From contig CAJUNQ010000012.1 of NCBI GenBank assembly GCA_910587835.1, positions 1 to 40,364 of the forward strand: DNA of 40,364 bases. The letters run 5' to 3'. Shown here in pieces: positions 1 to 7,257 of the stretch. Each line of letters starts with the position of its first letter. The first letter of the stretch is position 1. The notes below the pieces were generated by a model, which saw nothing but the letters and a program-made list of their open reading frames with translations, was not told the DNA's origin and made no database searches. The stretch is from an uncultured Oscillospiraceae bacterium (GTDB lineage: Bacteria > Bacillota > Clostridia > Oscillospirales > Acutalibacteraceae). The position numbers were made by a program, and so were the translations under genes.

Positions 1-187
1 CCCTGTTCAGCCGGTTTGCAAAAATCTCTCGCTGACCGGCTTGCTTTGCTATACCCATTTTCATGCCACAAAAATTATGCTAACTTTTTCATTTTGGGGC
101 TTGACACCTATTTGCAGGTTTGCGAAGTCATCGCACGTTCTTATAGGTATCGCTCCTATGGTTCAGAAGCACGGGCTCTCCCCTCCC
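1..187. other. left edge, no gene recognised
   Basis: No credible coding region is visible. The only structure noted is a short palindrome near 152-168 (ATAGG...CCTAT). The open frames that cross this stretch on the plus strand are antisense to the small membrane protein and rubredoxin genes and have no family resemblance. Confidence 0.4.
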
Positions 188-367
188 CTACTGATCCTCC
201 GGCCACAGCGTCATCGCCAGGCCAACGGCTCCCAGCAGGATGAATATGGCCGCCCACCAGATTTCAAAGAAGGCGAAGCGGAACCAGGTCCAGTCCATTG
301 CGTCAAAGCCCAGGGTGAGCAGAATGCTGAACAGGAGCAGGGCGATTCCTTTTATTTTCCGCTCCAC
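188..367 (-). CDS. small two-helix membrane protein
   Basis: About 59 residues with two hydrophobic stretches, roughly residues 6-22 and 33-52, joined by an Asp/Trp/Phe-rich turn (DAMDWTWFRF). It therefore looks like a small integral membrane hairpin with a basic, cytoplasmic N-terminus. I do not recognise a family. Two GTG starts are possible; the one at 367 is preferred because GGGAGG lies 8 bases upstream, whereas the one at 376 overlaps that site. It begins about 15 bases after the flavin reductase-rubredoxin gene on the same strand, so it is probably co-transcribed with it. A role linked to that redox protein is only a guess from position. Confidence 0.6.
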   Translation of the reverse strand: MERKIKGIALLLFSILLTLGFDAMDWTWFRFAFFEIWWAAIFILLGAVGLAMTLWPEDQ

Positions 368-382
368 TCGCTTCACCTCCCG

Positions 383-1084
383 TTATTTTTTGCGGACAAA
401 GGCCTTTTTGGGCATTTTGCAGATGGGGCAGGCCCAGTCGGCGGGAAGCTCCTCAAAGCCGAAGTTGGGGTCGTGGTACTCGTAGCCGCACACCGAGCAG
501 ATGAAACGCTCGCCGGAGAGCCGGTCGCCCCCCTGATGGTTGGGCAGGTAGGTGGGGGCCTTTTTGGGGGACACGCCCCCCAGCTTCTCTACATAATACT
601 GGTAGGTCATGGGCTTGTAGGCCTCGAACTTGCCGGCGGTCTCACGGCCTCCGGTCACGTCGCTGCCGGCGACAATCTCCGCCAGGAACAGCACCTGCCC
701 CCCGGCGGGGAGCTTTGCCTTGACCTGGCAGAGGAACCAGCAGCAGGTGTTCTCTTTGATGACCGGCACGCCCTCCATGAGCACCTTGTGGCGGATGTTA
801 TCCAGCTTGCCCCCGCAGCGGCCGGAGGTAAAGCCCAGGGCCCCGATGACGGTGGCGGGGGTCTCTTCGGACAGCACGGAGATGCTGAACATCCCGTTCT
901 CCTCAATGCAGCGGCAGCTGTAGTTTTCGGCATTCATGGAAAGGGCCACCAGGGGCGGGGCCGAGGGAGAGGTTTTGGTCACCTGCATGACCGTGTTGAC
1001 AATGCAGGCGGAGGGGCCGTTTTCTCCCTTTACGCCGATGGCGTACATGCCGTATGAAATATTTCCAAGAACCAAAGGTTTCAT
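383..1084 (-). CDS. flavin reductase-rubredoxin fusion protein
   Basis: The protein has 233 residues. Residues 1 to about 170 form an FMN-binding flavin reductase-like (split-barrel) domain: the N-terminus gives the expected 'G.ISYG.Y.I' and 'P.ACIVNTVMQVT' segments, followed by 'NGMFSISVLSE'. A rubredoxin domain follows at about 195-233 with both iron-binding pairs intact (CSVCG at 196-200, CPIC at 219-222). This is the layout of the high-molecular-weight rubredoxins of anaerobic Firmicutes, which carry electrons from NAD(P)H to oxygen- or NO-reducing flavodiiron proteins. No flavodiiron gene is in the window, so the partner is unknown. The ATG at 1084 has AGGTG upstream. The function is inferred from domain architecture. 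Confidence 0.88.
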   Translation of the reverse strand: MKPLVLGNISYGMYAIGVKGENGPSACIVNTVMQVTKTSPSAPPLVALSMNAENYSCRCIEENGMFSISVLSEETPATVIGALGFTSGRCGGKLDNIRHKVLMEGVPVIKENTCCWFLCQVKAKLPAGGQVLFLAEIVAGSDVTGGRETAGKFEAYKPMTYQYYVEKLGGVSPKKAPTYLPNHQGGDRLSGERFICSVCGYEYHDPNFGFEELPADWACPICKMPKKAFVRKK

Positions 1085-1416
1085 GCTTGCACCTCGTTTC
1101 GCGTCAGTGGATAACAGTCGATTGCAGCCTGGGGAGGTCAGGTTTGTCTTGGGCTGTGTGGTTTGGGGTGGGGCTGCGGTGGGTCGTCATTTTTTTCAAA
1201 AATGACGAGGAGCGCTTCGCGCTTTGAGTGTTTTTTGTGTCTCGCCTGTCGGCTCGGTCGGGTCAGAACGGTCCCCACTGGGGACCTTCCCCCTGCGGCG
1301 CTAAGGCCAAGGTCGCCTCCGGCGGCCAGGGACTCTGTCCCTGGACTCTGCCAGGTGCCTAACGCACCTGGACCGCGTATTTGTTTTAGCTTTCTGCGTT
1401 TCAGTCAACTTCGCGT
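1085..1416. other. 332-bp gap rich in inverted repeats
   Basis: No gene is seen between glyA and the rubredoxin gene. A perfect 10-bp inverted repeat with a 3-base loop sits at 1185-1207 (CGTCATTTTT/AAAAATGACG), and a short AGCGC/GCGCT hairpin follows near 1211-1223. From 1270 onward it becomes a serial-hairpin element, listed separately. These structures lie downstream of glyA and may end its transcript, although no clean hairpin-plus-T-run is present on the minus strand. Confidence 0.5.
1270..1377. repeat. serial-hairpin repeat, copy A
   Basis: Consecutive hairpins: 1270-1286 (GGTCCCC/GGGGACC), 1326-1344 (CCAGGGA, loop CTCTG, TCCCTGG) and 1351-1371 (CCAGGTGC, loop CTAAC, GCACCTGG), ending in ACCGCG. 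The same order of hairpins, with matching loops but different stems, occurs at 10504-10584 between xseA and xseB. The stems change in a compensating way, so the structure rather than the primary sequence is kept. The element lies just downstream of glyA. Confidence 0.75.
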
Positions 1417-2673
1417 TTACTGGTACAGGGGGTACTTTCCGCAGATGGCCTCTACCATGCCCTGGATGGCCGTCTTCTTCTCCTCAAAGCCCTCCTCCAT
1501 GGCCAGGGCGATGCACTGGGCTACCTGGTCCATGTCGGGCTCGGTGAGGCCCCGGGTGGTGACGGCGGGGGTGCCCAGCCGCAGGCCGCTGGTGACAAAG
1601 GGGCTGCGCTGCTCGCCGGGCACAGTGTTCTTATTGGCGGTGATGTACACCTCGTCCAGGCGGCGTTCCAGCTCCTTGCCGGTGAGCTCCAGGCCGCTCA
1701 GGTCCACCAGCATCAGGTGGTTGTCGGTGCCGCCGGAGACCAGCTTCACCCCACGGCTCAGCAGGCCCTGGGCCAGGGCGGCGGCGTTTTTCACCACCTG
1801 CCGGCCATAGGCCTGGAAATCGGGCTGCAGAGCCTCACCAAAGCATACGGCCTTGGCGGCGATAATATGCATCAGCGGCCCGCCCTGGGTTCCGGGGAAG
1901 ATGGCCTTGTCTATGGCCTTGGCGTACTCCTCTTTGCAGAGGATGAGCCCGCCCCGGGGGCCCCGGAGGGTCTTGTGGGTGGTGGTGGTGACCACGTCGG
2001 AATAGGGGACCGGGTTCTGGTGGCACCCGGCGGCTACCAGCCCGGCGATGTGGGCCATGTCTACCATGAGCTTTGCCCCGCAGGCGTCGGCAATCTCCCG
2101 GAACTTTGCAAAGTCGATGGCGCGGGCATAGGCGCTGGCCCCGGCCACAATCAGCTTGGGCTTCTCCTTCAGGGCAAGGTCCATCACCTTGTCGTAGTTG
2201 ATGCGGCCCGTGCCGGGCTCTACCCCGTAGGCCACGAAGTTGTAGAGCGCGCCGGACATGTTTACCGGGGAGCCGTGGGTCAGGTGGCCGCCCTCGGAGA
2301 GGTTCATGCCCAGGACCGTGTCGCCGGGCTGGAGAAGGGCGAAATACACCGCCAGATTGGCCTGGGCCCCGGAATGGGGCTGCACATTGGCGTGGTCCGC
2401 CCCAAAGAGCTTGCAGGCCCGGTCACGGGCAATGTCCTCCACCTCGTCCACATGGACGCAGCCGCCGTAGTAGCGGTGGGCGGGGTAGCCCTCGGCGTAT
2501 TTGTTGGTGAGCACGGTGCCCATAGCGGCCATTACCGCCGGAGAGACGATGTTCTCGGACGCGATCAGCTCCAGGTTGCGGCGCTGGCGGGTGAGCTCCC
2601 GGTCCATGGCGGCGGCCACGGCGGGGTCGCTCTCTGCTACGAAGCCGATGGCGTCCATGAAGTCCTTATACAT
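1417..2673 (-). CDS. glyA: serine hydroxymethyltransferase
   Basis: A PLP enzyme that interconverts serine and glycine while loading one-carbon units onto tetrahydrofolate. The protein has 418 residues, the usual family size. Visible signatures are 'ELIASEN' near the N-terminus, 'KYAEGYPAHRYYGG', 'QPHSGAQAN', 'DMAHIAGLVAAG' and the PLP-lysine segment 'VTTTTHKTLRGPRGG' near residue 230. The start is the ATG at 2673, because GGAGGT sits 7 bases upstream; a frame-extending TTG at 2688 overlaps that ribosome site. It lies 47 bases after the preceding membrane-anchored protein gene and is probably the last gene of the coaBC unit. The serial-hairpin repeat follows its stop. Confidence 0.97.
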   Translation of the reverse strand: MYKDFMDAIGFVAESDPAVAAAMDRELTRQRRNLELIASENIVSPAVMAAMGTVLTNKYAEGYPAHRYYGGCVHVDEVEDIARDRACKLFGADHANVQPHSGAQANLAVYFALLQPGDTVLGMNLSEGGHLTHGSPVNMSGALYNFVAYGVEPGTGRINYDKVMDLALKEKPKLIVAGASAYARAIDFAKFREIADACGAKLMVDMAHIAGLVAAGCHQNPVPYSDVVTTTTHKTLRGPRGGLILCKEEYAKAIDKAIFPGTQGGPLMHIIAAKAVCFGEALQPDFQAYGRQVVKNAAALAQGLLSRGVKLVSGGTDNHLMLVDLSGLELTGKELERRLDEVYITANKNTVPGEQRSPFVTSGLRLGTPAVTTRGLTEPDMDQVAQCIALAMEEGFEEKKTAIQGMVEAICGKYPLYQ

Positions 2674-2720
2674 TTCAGTTACCTCCAAAAAATAATCATA
2701 GTAATATGTCAGCTTATAGC

Positions 2721-3149
2721 TCAGTCATCTGCGCAGAAAATCCCCTTCGCCAGGTTCACGAACATATCCGGCTCCTTAAGGGCGTGGGCCTCCCCGTTCC
2801 ACCAGCCGGTGACCCAGTTGGCTGCGGCGGTCAGCTCCCGGCCGTCCTTGAGCTGGTAGGTGACGGCCACGTCCGGGCCCACTGCAAGGGAGGCCTCTGA
2901 TACAGGCGTGAAGGGCTGGTAATTCAGCCGGTTTATGAGCTTCACCGCCAGCTCTATCTTCTCCTGGTCCGTAAACACGGCATTGGCCCCGCCGCACTCA
3001 ACCGTGACGCTCTCCACATCCTTTGGGCTGGGCGCGCCCCAGATGGGCACGCCGTGCATGGCGAAGAACAGCACGGTTGTGACTGCGCAGGTGAGGGCCA
3101 CGCCCAGGGCTGTGCGCAGCAGCGCGGCCCTTGCCCTGCTGCTCTTCAT
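2721..3149 (-). CDS. membrane-anchored protein of unknown function
   Basis: The protein has 142 residues: a basic N-terminus, one hydrophobic segment at about residues 10-32, then a roughly 110-residue hydrophilic domain expected outside the membrane. It lacks a lipobox, so it is probably a signal-anchored protein. The domain contains 'VTYQLKDGRELTAAANWVTGWW' (beta-strand-like) and I do not recognise a family. Its ATG overlaps the coaBC stop as ATGA, so it is translationally coupled to coaBC, with glyA 47 bases beyond. The position in a coenzyme A unit does not itself reveal a function. Confidence 0.7.
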   Translation of the reverse strand: MKSSRARAALLRTALGVALTCAVTTVLFFAMHGVPIWGAPSPKDVESVTVECGGANAVFTDQEKIELAVKLINRLNYQPFTPVSEASLAVGPDVAVTYQLKDGRELTAAANWVTGWWNGEAHALKEPDMFVNLAKGIFCADD

Positions 3150-4357
3150 GACAGGCGTCCCCTCTCCACCACGATCTGATCCAGCAGGCGGTGGGCGGCT
3201 TCCTCTTTGGTGAGCAGGGGGAGCTCTGTCTCACCCCCTGGGGTGATGAGGGTGAGCGCATTGGTGGAGCCGCCGAAGCCCGCGCCCTGCTGGGTGAGGG
3301 AGTTGGCGGCAACCATGTCCAGGTTTTTTTTGACCAGCTTTTTGCGGCTGTTTTCCATGAGGTTCTCCGTCTCCATGCTGAAGCCACACAGGAACTGGCC
3401 GGGCTGTTTATGCTCTCCCAGATAGGCCAGGATATCCTGGGTGCGCTTCAGAGAGAGGGCCAGCCCCTCCCCCGCCGCTTTTTTGATTTTGTGGTCCGCT
3501 GTCTCGGTTGGGCGGTAGTCGGCCACGGCGGCGGCTTTGATGATGATGTCCTGGTCCCCGGCCCGGGCGGTGACTGCCTGGAACATGTCCTCAGCCGTCA
3601 CCACATCCACCACGTCGACATAGGCGGGCCTTTTCAGGCTGGTGGGGCCGCTGACCAGCGTCACCTGCGCGCCCCGCTGGGCCGCGGCCCTGGCAATGGC
3701 GTAGCCCATTTTGCCGGAGGAGTGGTTGGTGAGAAAGCGCACCGGGTCTAAGCTCTCCCGGGTGGGGCCGGCGGTGACCAGCACCCGCAGGCCAGCGAGG
3801 TCCTTTTCATAGCGGACGGCGTGGTCTACGGCCTCAAGCAGGTCCTCGGGCTCGGGCATTTTGCCCAGCCCCACCGCTCCGCAGGCCAGCCGGCCCCTGG
3901 CGGGCTCGATCACCTCCCAGCCGTAGCGGCGCAGGATGTTCAGATTGTCCTGGGTGACGGGGTTCTGGTACATGCGGGTGTTCATGGCGGGGGCCGCCAG
4001 CTTGGGGCAGTCGCAGGCCAGAATGGTGGTGGAGAGCATGTCGTCGGCAATGCCGTGGGCGGCTTTGGCCAGGATGTTCGCCGTGGCGGGGGCCACCAGG
4101 AGAAGGTCCGCCTTGTCGGCCAGGGCGATATGCTCTACATGGCTTTGAAAATTCCGGTCGAAGGTGTCTACCATGGCCCGGTTGTGGGTGAGGGACTCGA
4201 AGGTGTGGGGGCCGATGAACTCGGTGGCGTTTTTGGTGAGGACCACCTCCACATTGTACCCGGCCTGGGTGAGCTTGGAGGCCAGGGCGGCTGATTTGTA
4301 GCAGGCGATGCCCCCGGTCACCCCCAGCACCACGGTTTTTTTCTTTGTGCGCTCCAT
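3146..4357 (-). CDS. coaBC: CoaBC, phosphopantothenoylcysteine synthetase/decarboxylase
   Basis: A bifunctional coenzyme A enzyme of 403 residues. The N-terminal CoaC flavoprotein half begins 'VVLGVTGGIACYKSAAL' and contains 'APATANILAKAAHGIADD' and the substrate-clamping 'APAMNTRMYQNP'. The C-terminal CoaB half starts near residue 190 ('VLVTAGPTRESLDPVRFLTN') and carries the signature 'NHSSGKMGYAIA'. Together they ligate 4'-phosphopantothenate to cysteine and decarboxylate the product to 4'-phosphopantetheine. The ATG at 4357 has GGAGG 5 bases upstream. A good promoter lies at 4407-4435, back to back with that of the ECF transporter and coaX, which supplies the substrate of this enzyme. Confidence 0.97.
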   Translation of the reverse strand: MERTKKKTVVLGVTGGIACYKSAALASKLTQAGYNVEVVLTKNATEFIGPHTFESLTHNRAMVDTFDRNFQSHVEHIALADKADLLLVAPATANILAKAAHGIADDMLSTTILACDCPKLAAPAMNTRMYQNPVTQDNLNILRRYGWEVIEPARGRLACGAVGLGKMPEPEDLLEAVDHAVRYEKDLAGLRVLVTAGPTRESLDPVRFLTNHSSGKMGYAIARAAAQRGAQVTLVSGPTSLKRPAYVDVVDVVTAEDMFQAVTARAGDQDIIIKAAAVADYRPTETADHKIKKAAGEGLALSLKRTQDILAYLGEHKQPGQFLCGFSMETENLMENSRKKLVKKNLDMVAANSLTQQGAGFGGSTNALTLITPGGETELPLLTKEEAAHRLLDQIVVERGRLS

Positions 4358-4406
4358 AATTTCCTCCCGCGACAGTTTCTGACAGTTTTTTACGATTTCA
4401 TGGATC

Positions 4407-4435
4407 AGTATAGCAAATTATAGGGGCAATGTAAA
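4407..4435 (-). promoter_or_regulatory. promoter for coaBC unit
   Basis: On the minus strand, TTTACA (4430-4435) and TATACT (4407-4412) are separated by exactly 17 bases, about 50 bases upstream of the coaBC start. It diverges from the ECF transporter promoter, leaving roughly 50 bases between the two -35 boxes. Confidence 0.65.
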
Positions 4436-4486
4436 GCGTCAACGCCATATTTTGTGAGATCATCTTGAAATTTTTTCCGGTCCCTC

Positions 4487-4515
4487 TTGCAAATCCGGCG
4501 GAAAGGAGGTATAAT
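4487..4515 (+). promoter_or_regulatory. promoter for ECF transporter-coaX
   Basis: TTGCAA (4487-4492) and a perfect TATAAT (4510-4515) with a 17-base spacer. The expected start near 4522 would give an untranslated leader of about 135 bases before the ECF gene, with short GC-rich hairpins such as CGGC-TTTT-GCCG. I do not recognise a known riboswitch in that leader. Confidence 0.72.
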
Positions 4516-4657
4516 AGGCTCGCCCTGGAGGCTCTTGTTGGCCTGTACCGGCTGAGGCGGCTTTTGCCGTGCCCGCGGGCAGGACCAAAAAGGAGGAGCA
4601 AGGGGGCATACTAAACATTCGCGGCACCACATTTGTGGGCTGCAGGAGGGAATCATT

Positions 4658-5338
4658 ATGACAAATTCAACTGCACCATCCACCCGCCGCGCCGGTATTC
4701 AGGGACTGGTTCTTACCGCCCTGTTTACGGCCATTTTGCTTCTCATGGGCTTTACGCCCCTGGGGCTCATTGACCTGCCCATGATCAAGGCCACCATTCT
4801 CCATGTGCCGGTGATTATTGCCTCGGTGCTGCTGGGGCCTGGGAAGGGGGCTTTTCTGGGGGGCGTGTTCGGGGCCATCAGCCTGTGGAAGAACACCATG
4901 GCCCCCAGCCTGCTGAGCTTTGCCTTCTCCCCCTTTGTGCCTCTGCCCGGGGAGGGCCGCGGCTCCCTCTGGGCGGTGGCGATCTGCTTTGTGCCCCGGA
5001 TTCTGGTAGGGGTTCTGCCCTGGCTGGTGGTCAGGGGAGTTGAACTGCTGCCCCGCGGCGGCACGCTGACCTACGCCGCCGGCTGCGCAGCCGCCGGGGC
5101 TGTGGGCGCGGCAGTCAACACGGCTTTGGTGATGGGCCTGATGGGCCTGACCCTGGGGGGCTCCTTTGCGGCGGTTCAGGGCATTGCCGGGGACGCGGTG
5201 TGGGGAGGGATTCTCAGTCTTAGTCTGGCCAACGGCGTGCCGGAGGCTGTGGCTGCGGCAGTGCTGACCCCGGCGGTGGCGGTTGGCGCAGGCAAGGCCT
5301 TGAAGCTGAAGAGGGGCCGGGAACAAAACGCCAAGTAA
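4658..5338 (+). CDS. ECF transporter S component, probably pantothenate
   Basis: A 226-residue integral membrane protein with about six hydrophobic segments. Its N-terminal half matches the general ECF S-component pattern: a basic start leading into 'LVLTALFTAILLLMGFTPLG', then 'IKATILHVPVIIASVLLGPGKGAFLGGVFG'. Such proteins bind a vitamin and dock with a shared energising module (EcfA/A'/T), which is not in this window. Substrate assignment is inference: the gene lies 16 bases before coaX in the same transcript and is divergent from coaBC, so pantothenate is the most likely cargo. GGAGGG precedes the ATG by a normal distance. Confidence 0.8.
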   Translation: MTNSTAPSTRRAGIQGLVLTALFTAILLLMGFTPLGLIDLPMIKATILHVPVIIASVLLGPGKGAFLGGVFGAISLWKNTMAPSLLSFAFSPFVPLPGEGRGSLWAVAICFVPRILVGVLPWLVVRGVELLPRGGTLTYAAGCAAAGAVGAAVNTALVMGLMGLTLGGSFAAVQGIAGDAVWGGILSLSLANGVPEAVAAAVLTPAVAVGAGKALKLKRGREQNAK

Positions 5339-5354
5339 GAGAGGGAGCTTTTCG

Positions 5355-6122
5355 ATGATATTGACCATTGACATTGGGAACACCAACACGGTGCTGGGGT
5401 GCTGGCAGGGGGAAAAGCTGCTGCTGACCCTGCGCCTGCACACCAACCGGGACCAGACCGCCGATGAATACTGCCTGCTGGTGCGCCAGCTGCTGGAGAG
5501 CCGGGGCGTGGACCCCGCCGGCCTCTCCGGGGGCATTCTGTCCAGCGTGGTGCCGGAGCTGCGCATGGTGATGAAGGAGGCCATGCGGCTTATGACGGGC
5601 AAGACCTTTTTGTGCGTGGGGGCCGGGCTGAAGACCGGGCTGGACATCCGCATGGACAACCCGGCCCAGCTGGGCGCGGACCTGGTGGTGGACGCGGTGG
5701 CGGCGCTGGCCAAATACAAGCCGCCGCTGGTTATTTTTGACATGGGCACTGCCACCACCATGTCGGTGATTGACGGCAGCGGCGCTTACCGGGGAGGGCT
5801 GATTATTCCCGGGCTGCGGCTGTCGGTGGACGCGCTGTCCGCCCGGGCGGCGCAGCTGCCCTACATTCATCTGGGGCCGCCGGAGCGGTTTATTGGCAGC
5901 AACACCGTTGACTGTATGCAGGCCGGGGCAGTGTATGGGAGCGCGCTGATGATTGACGGGCTGATTGGCCAGGCGGAGGAGGAGCTGGGCCAGCCGGTGA
6001 CGGCAGTGGCCACGGGGGGGCTGATGGCGCTCATCCATAGCTATTGCCGCAGGGAGCTCCATTATGACGAAAACCTGATGCTGGAAGGGCTGCGCATTCT
6101 TTATAAGAAGAACGCCAAATAG
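5355..6122 (+). CDS. coaX: type III pantothenate kinase
   Basis: Phosphorylates pantothenate, the first step of coenzyme A synthesis, with the acetate/sugar kinase fold. The 255 residues show the phosphate-binding 'DIGNTNT' at 6-12, the catalytic-Asp segment 'QLGADLVVDAVAA', 'VIFDMGTATTMSVI' and 'GGLIIPGLRLSVDAL', which define CoaX rather than CoaA or PanK II. Length is typical. GGGAG lies 7 bases before the ATG, and the gene follows the ECF S component by 16 bases. A GGA-loop repeat begins about 35 bases after the stop. Confidence 0.97.
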   Translation: MILTIDIGNTNTVLGCWQGEKLLLTLRLHTNRDQTADEYCLLVRQLLESRGVDPAGLSGGILSSVVPELRMVMKEAMRLMTGKTFLCVGAGLKTGLDIRMDNPAQLGADLVVDAVAALAKYKPPLVIFDMGTATTMSVIDGSGAYRGGLIIPGLRLSVDALSARAAQLPYIHLGPPERFIGSNTVDCMQAGAVYGSALMIDGLIGQAEEELGQPVTAVATGGLMALIHSYCRRELHYDENLMLEGLRILYKKNAK

Positions 6123-6156
6123 GCGGGAGCGGAAGCTTTCTGTTGGGGGGCCGGGC

Positions 6157-6253
6157 CCAGCGAGCGCAGACGCGCGGGCTTTGCGCGGGTGCGGAAGGTT
6201 TGCGGAGCAAAGCTTCCTCCCCTTGCGGAGCAAGGGGGCGAGCGGCCTGTTTT
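6157..6253 (+). repeat. GGA-loop hairpin repeat, copy 1
   Basis: A roughly 97-bp element starting CCAGCGAGCGC. It contains two adjacent hairpins: GGAAGGTTTGC-GGA-GCAAAGCTTCC (10 of 11 pairs) and CCCCTTGC-GGA-GCAAGGGG (8 of 8), then GGGCGAGCGGCCTGTTTT. Near-identical copies are at 8198, 14073, 14182 and 35797. This one follows coaX. Similarity to the 8198 copy continues weakly to about 6285. Confidence 0.85.
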
Positions 6254-6357
6254 GCAGGCGGTGAATACAGGAAGAAGGCTTTCCCTTCAGGCTCATGGCA
6301 AGTGGCTTGGAGGGGAGGCTTTTTCTGTTGGGAACCGCCGGGCCTGCTGCAAAAAGC

Positions 6358-6390
6358 CAGGGACCTTTCCGTGTGCCGGAAAAGTCCCTG
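6358..6390 (-). terminator. terminator of the small gene at 6447-6632
   Basis: A 14-base stem with one mismatch (CAGGGACCTTTCCG at 6358-6371, pairing with 6377-6390) and a 5-base loop. Read on the minus strand it is followed by GGCTTTTT. It lies about 57 bases past the stop of the minus-strand small gene. Confidence 0.7.
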
Positions 6391-6446
6391 CTTGCTTTTA
6401 TAGTTCACGCAGCGGTACGGGCGCACCTGCGCCGCCCTTGCGTTTC

Positions 6447-6632
6447 CTATAGCCGGGCCTGGGGCGTTTTGTCTGCGAGCGCGGCCCCCAATGTGTTGCG
6501 GCAGTACGCCTCAAGCTCCTGGCGGGTGCACAGCTTTGCCCCGCTCTCCACAATCTGCGACTTCAGCACCTGAGGCAGCGAGTCAAAATAGGCCCGGGCT
6601 TCCATATCCATTCCCTGTTTCTGTTGGCTCAT
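6447..6632 (-). CDS. small conserved-looking protein, unknown function
   Basis: About 61 residues: a polar N-terminus (MSQQKQGMDMEARAYFDSLP) followed by an amphipathic helical region with one Cys ('QELEAYCRNTLG'). There is no signal peptide or membrane segment. The ATG at 6632 is preferred because AGGA sits about 9 bases upstream; an ATG at 6641 has its purine run almost touching. It stands alone, convergent with coaX and divergent from nusB, and has its own strong terminator, which argues that it is a real gene. I do not recognise a family with known function. Confidence 0.65.
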   Translation of the reverse strand: MSQQKQGMDMEARAYFDSLPQVLKSQIVESGAKLCTRQELEAYCRNTLGAALADKTPQARL

Positions 6633-6731
6633 GATCGTCATCCTTTCCTTCGTTGCTCATGGACAGTATGCCCTGTCCGGCGGCGGGAATCCCCGGACAG
6701 AAAAATATTCCGCCGGCGGCCCTGCGGGTAG

Positions 6732-6760
6732 TTGTAGTTTGAGGAATTTTGTGGTAAAAT
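6732..6760 (+). promoter_or_regulatory. promoter for nusB
   Basis: TTGTAG (6732-6737), a 17-base spacer and TAAAAT (6755-6760), about 54 bases upstream of the nusB start. A GC-rich palindrome (CCGCCGGCGG) lies just upstream in the divergent gap. Confidence 0.6.
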
Positions 6761-6813
6761 AGATAAGATACGGTATAAACGCCGGGGCGACATAGAAAAT
6801 GGAGGGTGCCATC

Positions 6814-7257
6814 ATGACCAGACGCGAAGCCAGAAAAGAAGCCTTTTGCCTGCTGTTTGAGCAGGCTGTCAGCGGGGAGGCTGTGGAAGTGATTATTCAA
6901 GCCGCCAACGAGGCCCGGGACCTGGCCCCGGACCCCTTTTCGGAGGCCCTGGCCTATGGCGCGGAGGAGCATCTGCCGGAGCTGGACCTGTTGATTACGG
7001 AGAACCTGAAAGGCTGGTCCCTACGCCGGCTCTCTAAGGTGGCGCTGAGCTTACTGCGCATGGCGGTGTTTGAGCTGATGTACCAGCGGGACACCCCGGT
7101 GAGCGTGATAATCAACGAGGCGGTGGAGCTGGCCAAGACCTACGGCGGACAGGGGGACTCCGCCTATGTCAACGGAGTGCTGGGGTCGGTGGCAAGGACC
7201 TACAGGCCTCAGGAGCGGTCCTCTGCCCCTTCGGGTAAGGAGCCGGAAAAGGCATGA
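6814..7257 (+). CDS. nusB: transcription antitermination protein NusB
   Basis: A 147-residue all-helical protein that with NusE (S10) binds boxA RNA and supports rRNA antitermination. It begins 'MTRREARKEAFCLLFEQ', the family hallmark, and has the C-terminal run 'SKVALSLLRMAVFELMY' and 'VIINEAVELAKTYGG..DSAYVNGVLG'. The ATG at 6814 is chosen over the one at 6799 because GGAGGG lies 7 bases before it. The stop overlaps the next start as ATGA, so the TsaD-like gene is translationally coupled. Location beside xseA, xseB and ispA is the usual Firmicute arrangement. Confidence 0.96.
   Translation: MTRREARKEAFCLLFEQAVSGEAVEVIIQAANEARDLAPDPFSEALAYGAEEHLPELDLLITENLKGWSLRRLSKVALSLLRMAVFELMYQRDTPVSVIINEAVELAKTYGGQGDSAYVNGVLGSVARTYRPQERSSAPSGKEPEKA

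Noticed and set aside
1185..1207. Perfect 10-bp inverted repeat as an intrinsic terminator for glyA
   Set aside because: The stem is AT-rich and on the minus strand is not followed by a T-run; it lies over 200 bases from the glyA stop.
4522..4657. Known riboswitch upstream of the ECF transporter
   Set aside because: Hairpins are present, but no consensus of a riboswitch class I can recognise is visible.
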